A stretch of 9,690 nt of DNA. It comes from Eubacteriales bacterium (GTDB taxonomy: Bacteria > Bacillota > Clostridia > Oscillospirales > CAG-382). The translations under genes were made by a program, and so were the position numbers. The notes beneath the pieces are model-generated. The model saw only the letters and a program-made list of their open reading frames with translations, was not told where the DNA came from and searched no databases. Below are positions 6,327-9,690 of this stretch, piece by piece. The first letter of the stretch is position 1; every line of letters begins with the position of its first letter. The stretch spans positions 1-9,690 of the forward strand of contig JAQVQF010000076.1 in NCBI GenBank assembly GCA_028701715.1, given 5' to 3'.

Positions 6327-7392
6327 CCCTTGCGCACCTCATTTCCGCTGTAAATCTGTCAAACAGGAAGGATGTATCTCTCGGTCCCGAGCAGGCTTCC
6401 GGATGGAACTGTACCGTAAACGCTCTGTGACCGGGGTATTCCAATCCTTCGCAGGTGTTGTCGTTGGAGTTTACGACGCTGAGCTTTCCGTCGGACAAGC
6501 TTTCGGCAATGACGGTATAGCCGTGATTTTGGCTTGTGATATATACACGTCCTTCTTTTATAAAGCGCACGGGTTGATTTGCTCCGCGGTGACCGTATTT
6601 AAGCTTTTCGGTTTTACCGCCCATCGCCAGCGCGAAAAGCTGATGGCCGAGGCATATGCCGAAAATCGGCAGTTTACCGGCAAGCTTGGAAAGCTGTTCT
6701 ATTTCTGTTTTGTTTTCGGCCGGATCTCCGGGACCGTTTGAAAGCATCAGCCCGTCGGGCTTTTGAGCAAGAATATCCTCCGCCTTTGTGCTGGCGGGGA
6801 CCGTAACAACCCTGCAGCCGCGCTTTTGAAGCTCGCGGATTATATTGCCCTTTGCGCCGTAATCGATTAGCACAACATTAAACTGCTGATTTCCGTCGGC
6901 GGGATAAGCACAAATCGAATCGGAGGTGACGCTCGCAACGGCGTTTTCTATATTATAATCAACAATATCCGTAAAATCGTTCGGAACCGTGTCGCAAACG
7001 GTTGCGTTCATAACACCGTATTCGCGCAGCTTTCTCGTTATACTGCGAGTATCGAGATTGCATATACCCGGTATGTTGTTTCTTTTTAAAAAGGTGTCTA
7101 TATCGTATTCCGAACGGAAATTCGACGGTGTCCTGCAATATTCCCTGACAACATAGCCTTTAACACGGCATTTTCCCTCAAAATCATTTTCGATTATACC
7201 GTAATTGCCTATAAGCGGAAATGTCTGGAGTACTATCTGCCCGTAATAGCTGGGGTCGGTCAGCGTCTCGATATAGCCGCACATACCCGTGGTGAAAACC
7301 AGCTCGCCGACAGACGTTGACGCAACGTCGGCCCCGAAAGCCTCTCCCTCATAAACGGTACCGTCGGCTAAAACAAGATATCTTTTACTCAT
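6313..7392 (-). CDS. carA: Carbamoyl phosphate synthase small subunit (glutaminase)
   Basis: Hydrolyses glutamine and channels ammonia to CarB. From the chosen start the protein has 359 residues, normal for the family. The N-terminal half is the CarA-specific domain (GTVYEGEAFG, FTTGMCGYIETLTDPSYYGQ). The C-terminal half is a class I glutamine amidotransferase with nucleophile C247 in GICLGHQL and H330/E332 in FHPEA; LSNGPGDPAEN precedes them. I chose ATG at 7390-7392 because the protein then begins MSKRYLVLADG, as relatives do. An in-frame GTG at 7417-7419 would add nine polar residues, has no ribosome binding site and lies within a hairpin. The ribosome binding site of the ATG is itself modest (AAAGG at 7405-7409, about 12 bases away). 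Its stop overlaps carB, which suggests translational coupling and equal amounts of both subunits. Confidence 0.95.
   Translation of the reverse strand: MSKRYLVLADGTVYEGEAFGADVASTSVGELVFTTGMCGYIETLTDPSYYGQIVLQTFPLIGNYGIIENDFEGKCRVKGYVVREYCRTPSNFRSEYDIDTFLKRNNIPGICNLDTRSITRKLREYGVMNATVCDTVPNDFTDIVDYNIENAVASVTSDSICAYPADGNQQFNVVLIDYGAKGNIIRELQKRGCRVVTVPASTKAEDILAQKPDGLMLSNGPGDPAENKTEIEQLSKLAGKLPIFGICLGHQLFALAMGGKTEKLKYGHRGANQPVRFIKEGRVYITSQNHGYTVIAESLSDGKLSVVNSNDNTCEGLEYPGHRAFTVQFHPEACSGPRDTSFLFDRFTAEMRCARDAVR
6335..6340 (-). promoter_or_regulatory. Ribosome binding site of carB inside carA
   Basis: GAGGTG on the minus strand, eight bases before the carB ATG (6324-6326), lies entirely within the last codons of carA. 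With the 14-base overlap it fixes the carB start and suggests coupled translation of the two subunits. Confidence 0.75.
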
Positions 7393-7414
7393 CCTATCGC
7401 TCTGCCTTTCGCGT

Positions 7415-7439
7415 GGCACGGCGGAATGCCCGCAATGCC
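7415..7439 (-). other. Hairpin between argF and carA
   Basis: On the minus-strand transcript a 10-base arm GGCATTGCGG (7430-7439) pairs with CCGCCGTGCC (7415-7424) around a five-base loop, with one mismatch and one G-U pair. No T-run follows, so it is not a usual terminator. It lies six bases upstream of the AAAGG proposed as the carA ribosome binding site, and could modulate carA translation or be an mRNA processing or stability element. Confidence 0.45.
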
Positions 7440-7471
7440 GAAATATTATTAATCATTTATTAAATTAACGC

Positions 7472-8455
7472 TTAAAGAGTCGCCGCCATTACCGCCTTTA
7501 TGGTGTGCATGCGGTTTTCGGCTTCGTCGAAAACAATTGACTGCGTTCCTTCAAACACCTCGTCGGCGACCTCAAGCGAATTTATTCCGTATCTTTCCCC
7601 GATTTCACGGCTCACGCTTGTGTTGAGATCGTGATAAGCCGGCAGACAGTGCATGAAAACAGCGTTTTCCCCCGCAAGCGTCATTACATTTTCGTTTACC
7701 CGGTACGGATACAGCTCCTTAAGTCTTTTTTCCCAGATTTCCGCGGGTTCGCCCATGGATACCCATATGTCCGTATAAATAATGTCTGCGCCCTTTACCG
7801 CTTTTTCGACATCCGTTTCAAGCTTTATAGAAGCGCCCGTCGTTTCTGCGATTTTCCTGCATTCGGCGACAAGTGCCGCGTCCGGGAAATACGCTTCCGG
7901 CGCGCAAGCGGTAAAATCCATGCCCATTTTTGCACAGCCCGCCATAAGAGAGTTACCCATATTATAACGCGCGTCGCCCATATATACAAGCTTTATTCCC
8001 GACAAACGGCCGAATTTTTCTTTTATCGTCAGGAAATCCGCTAAAATTTGTGTTGGGTGAGATTCGTTGGTCAGCCCGTTCCAAACGGGAACTCCGGCGT
8101 GCTTTGCCAAGCCTTCGACAATTTCCTGACCGTAGCCGCGGTATTCGATACCGTCGTACAAACGTCCGAGCACCCTCGCAGTGTCGGCTATGCTCTCTTT
8201 TTTCCCCATCTGGGAAGCGGCGGGATCCAGATAGGTGACGTTCATGCCGAGATCGTACGCAGCTACTTCAAAGCTGCAGCGCGTTCTTGTGCTGGTCTTT
8301 TCAAAAATCAGCGCTATGTTTTTCCCGCGGTGGATGTCGTGCGGGATACCGGCCTTTTTCTTCGCTTTCAGTTCGGACGCCAGATCGAGCAGATATGAGA
8401 TTTCATCGGGTGTAAAATCGAGTATCCTTAAAAAGTTCCTGCCCTTAAGCTTCAT
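7472..8455 (-). CDS. argF: Ornithine carbamoyltransferase
   Basis: Cytoplasmic enzyme joining carbamoyl phosphate and L-ornithine to give L-citrulline and phosphate. The 327 residues match the family length. Visible motifs: STRTR (55-59, carbamoyl phosphate binding) in FEKTSTRTRCSFE, DGIEYRGYGQ (101-110), HPTQ (133-136), the SMG ornithine loop (233-235), and HCLP (269-272) with the conserved catalytic-site Cys at 270. The sequence is close in character to E. coli ArgF/ArgI and also to catabolic ArcB. The arg operon context, next to carAB and with no arcA or arcC in view, supports the biosynthetic role. It starts inside the last codons of argD (11-base overlap) with a near-perfect ribosome binding site, so it is probably the best-translated gene of the operon. 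Confidence 0.96.
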   Translation of the reverse strand: MKLKGRNFLRILDFTPDEISYLLDLASELKAKKKAGIPHDIHRGKNIALIFEKTSTRTRCSFEVAAYDLGMNVTYLDPAASQMGKKESIADTARVLGRLYDGIEYRGYGQEIVEGLAKHAGVPVWNGLTNESHPTQILADFLTIKEKFGRLSGIKLVYMGDARYNMGNSLMAGCAKMGMDFTACAPEAYFPDAALVAECRKIAETTGASIKLETDVEKAVKGADIIYTDIWVSMGEPAEIWEKRLKELYPYRVNENVMTLAGENAVFMHCLPAYHDLNTSVSREIGERYGINSLEVADEVFEGTQSIVFDEAENRMHTIKAVMAATL

Positions 8456-9623
8456 GACACACCTCCTTGCATACGGATTTTATTATTGCGACGGCTTTTT
8501 CCAAAAGCTCGTCGGGTATATTCAGCGCCGGAAGCAGCCGCACTTTATTCTTCGCTTTAAGCGGCAGCACTCCGCGCGCCATACATTCGGAAATTATTAA
8601 GGAAGAATCGCCTTTTGTCTCTATGCCGAGCATAAGCCCCATACCCGTGACGCTGACAACTCCCTCCGCTGTGTTAAGCTCTTTTATGATATAATCGGAT
8701 TTTATTTTAACCTCATCAAGCACTTTTTCGTCTATCCTCGACAATATGTTTACCGCGCCGGCGCAGCAGACCGGGTTCCCGCCGAAGGTGGAACCGTGCG
8801 TGCCGGGAGTAAAGGTATCCTTTACCTTTTCGCCGAGCAGCGTCGCGCCCAGCGGCAGGCCGCCCGCAAGCCCTTTGGCGGTGGTAATGATATCAGGATT
8901 TATGTCATAATTCATATATCCGTAAAGCTTCCCCGTGCGGCCGTTTCCGCACTGTACCTCGTCGGCGATGAGCAATATGTCATTTTCTTCCGCAAAAGCG
9001 GCAAGCCTGCCGACAAAGCCGCAATCGAGAGGAACCACGCCGCCTTCCCCCTGCACCGCCTCGATCATCACGGCGGCGACTGTGCCGTCCGAGCAGAAGG
9101 AGCGTACGGAGTGCATATCTCCGGCCTCCACATGAATAAAGCCTTCCGTAAGCGGAAGAAAATCCTTATGAAAGCTGTCCTGCCCGGTGGCGGCAAGGGT
9201 GGTTATCGTTCTTCCGTGGAAGCTGTTTTTCAAGGTGATGATATTGTATCTTTGCCTGCCGTATTTATCTGCGGCATATTTACGCGCGGCTTTTATGGCG
9301 CATTCGTTGGCTTCCGCGCCGGAATTGGAGAAAAAAACCTTTTTCATACCCGTGCGTTCGCAGAGCATCTTCGCAAGCAGCACATCCGGAGAGGAAAAAT
9401 ATAAATTAGAGGTGTGCTGGAATTTACCGAGCTGTTCGGTAATCGCGGCAATCCATTCCCTGTCGGAAACGCCGAAGGTATTCACGGCTATGCCGCCGCC
9501 GAAATCAATATACCCCTTGCCCGTGTCGTCATACAGCAGCGAGCCCTCGCCGCGCACTATCTGTACGGGAAAACGATTATAGGTATTGGCAATATACAGG
9601 CTGTCTTGTTCCTTGATATTCAT
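8445..9623 (-). CDS. argD: Acetylornithine aminotransferase
   Basis: PLP enzyme that transfers the amino group of glutamate to N-acetylglutamate semialdehyde, giving N2-acetylornithine, the fourth step of arginine synthesis. The protein has 392 residues, normal for the class III aminotransferase family. It shows SNSGAEANE (99-107, cofactor phosphate binding), EAVQGEGG (188-195), DEVQ with D221 contacting the PLP ring nitrogen, and the Schiff-base lysine K250 in ITTAKGLAGGLPLGA. GTHGSTFGGNP (274-284) is also conserved. Start ATG at 9621-9623 is supported by AAAGGAG (9634-9640), ten bases upstream. It follows argB by only 21 bases and precedes argF with an overlap. A related activity on succinyldiaminopimelate (lysine pathway) is known for some ArgD enzymes and cannot be excluded, but the operon points to arginine. 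Confidence 0.96.
   Translation of the reverse strand: MNIKEQDSLYIANTYNRFPVQIVRGEGSLLYDDTGKGYIDFGGGIAVNTFGVSDREWIAAITEQLGKFQHTSNLYFSSPDVLLAKMLCERTGMKKVFFSNSGAEANECAIKAARKYAADKYGRQRYNIITLKNSFHGRTITTLAATGQDSFHKDFLPLTEGFIHVEAGDMHSVRSFCSDGTVAAVMIEAVQGEGGVVPLDCGFVGRLAAFAEENDILLIADEVQCGNGRTGKLYGYMNYDINPDIITTAKGLAGGLPLGATLLGEKVKDTFTPGTHGSTFGGNPVCCAGAVNILSRIDEKVLDEVKIKSDYIIKELNTAEGVVSVTGMGLMLGIETKGDSSLIISECMARGVLPLKAKNKVRLLPALNIPDELLEKAVAIIKSVCKEVCHEA
8460..8468 (-). promoter_or_regulatory. Strong ribosome binding site of argF inside argD
   Basis: The minus strand reads AAGGAGGTG five bases before the other bases leading to the argF ATG at 8453-8455, nearly perfectly complementary to the 16S rRNA 3' end. 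It encodes part of the ArgD C-terminus (KEV) at the same time. It fixes the argF start. Confidence 0.8.
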
Positions 9624-9644
9624 TTATACAAAGCTCCTTTCGGT

Positions 9645-9690
9645 TCAGGCCGTGAACATGGTTCCCGTGCCTTCGTCGGTCAGCATTTCC
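9645..9690 (-). CDS. argB: C-terminus of acetylglutamate kinase (partial, runs off right edge)
   Basis: The last 14 complete codons before a TGA at 9645-9647 read EMLTDEGTGTMFTA. This resembles the (I/L)FTDEGIGTM ending found in the acetylglutamate kinases of many bacteria, where this glycine-containing tail contributes to the nucleotide-binding region. The enzyme phosphorylates N-acetylglutamate, the second step of arginine synthesis. The position 21 bases ahead of argD fits the common order argC-argJ-argB-argD-argF. The evidence is a short motif plus context, so the name is likely but not proven. Confidence 0.78.
   Translation of the reverse strand, partial: EMLTDEGTGTMFTA

Noticed and set aside
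7393..7419. GTG at 7417-7419 as an earlier start for carA
   Set aside because: No ribosome binding site precedes it, it falls within a hairpin, and the nine added residues are not part of the usual CarA N-terminus.
7472..8455. argF as a catabolic ornithine carbamoyltransferase (arcB)
   Set aside because: The sequence alone does not exclude it, but the gene is embedded in the biosynthetic arg operon next to carAB, with no arcA, arcC or arcD nearby.
8796..9404. A 202-codon open frame on the plus strand inside argD
   Set aside because: Fully antisense to argD, with no family motif and no supporting initiation signals.

Overview
The window reads as chromosomal DNA of a low-to-mid G+C member of the Bacillota, most likely a Clostridia of the Oscillospiraceae/Ruminococcaceae kind. 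The evidence is strong AGGAGG-type ribosome binding sites, AT-rich sigma-A-like promoters, a Firmicutes-style arg operon that includes carAB, CarB/CarA sequence character, and a type IV pilin-like surface protein. The taxon is an inference. Every gene I accept is on the minus strand, so transcription runs from right to left.

Right two-thirds (3126-9690): an arginine biosynthesis operon in the order argB (only its last codons) - argD - argF - carA - carB. ArgB and ArgD belong to the ornithine branch. CarA/CarB make carbamoyl phosphate from glutamine, bicarbonate and ATP, and ArgF joins carbamoyl phosphate to ornithine to give citrulline. Genes are tightly packed: argB-argD are 21 nt apart, argD/argF overlap by 11 nt, carA/carB overlap by 14 nt, and argF-carA have a short gap with a hairpin. 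The operon promoter and earlier genes (expected argC, argJ) lie beyond the right edge. A hairpin at 3081-3106 probably ends the transcript. All four complete enzymes look intact.

Left third (423-2911): an independently transcribed gene with its own consensus promoter (2883-2911) and terminator (376-409). It encodes an unusual 788-residue protein: a class III signal/pilin N-terminal helix, a pilin-like region, linkers, then an alkaline-phosphatase-superfamily domain. In that domain the nucleophilic Ser and several metal ligands are kept, but the residues aligned with the Zn1 site are all Glu. An EF-hand-like loop and an unassigned C-terminal domain follow. It is the most unusual item in the window. 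A match to the Spo0A box (TGTCGAA) lies in its 5' leader.

Far left (1-375): a cluster of palindromes, then a near-consensus promoter, a roughly 100-nt GCN-rich leader, and the first 32 codons of an unidentified membrane protein that runs off the left edge. I found no tRNA, rRNA, CRISPR array, transposase or prophage gene.
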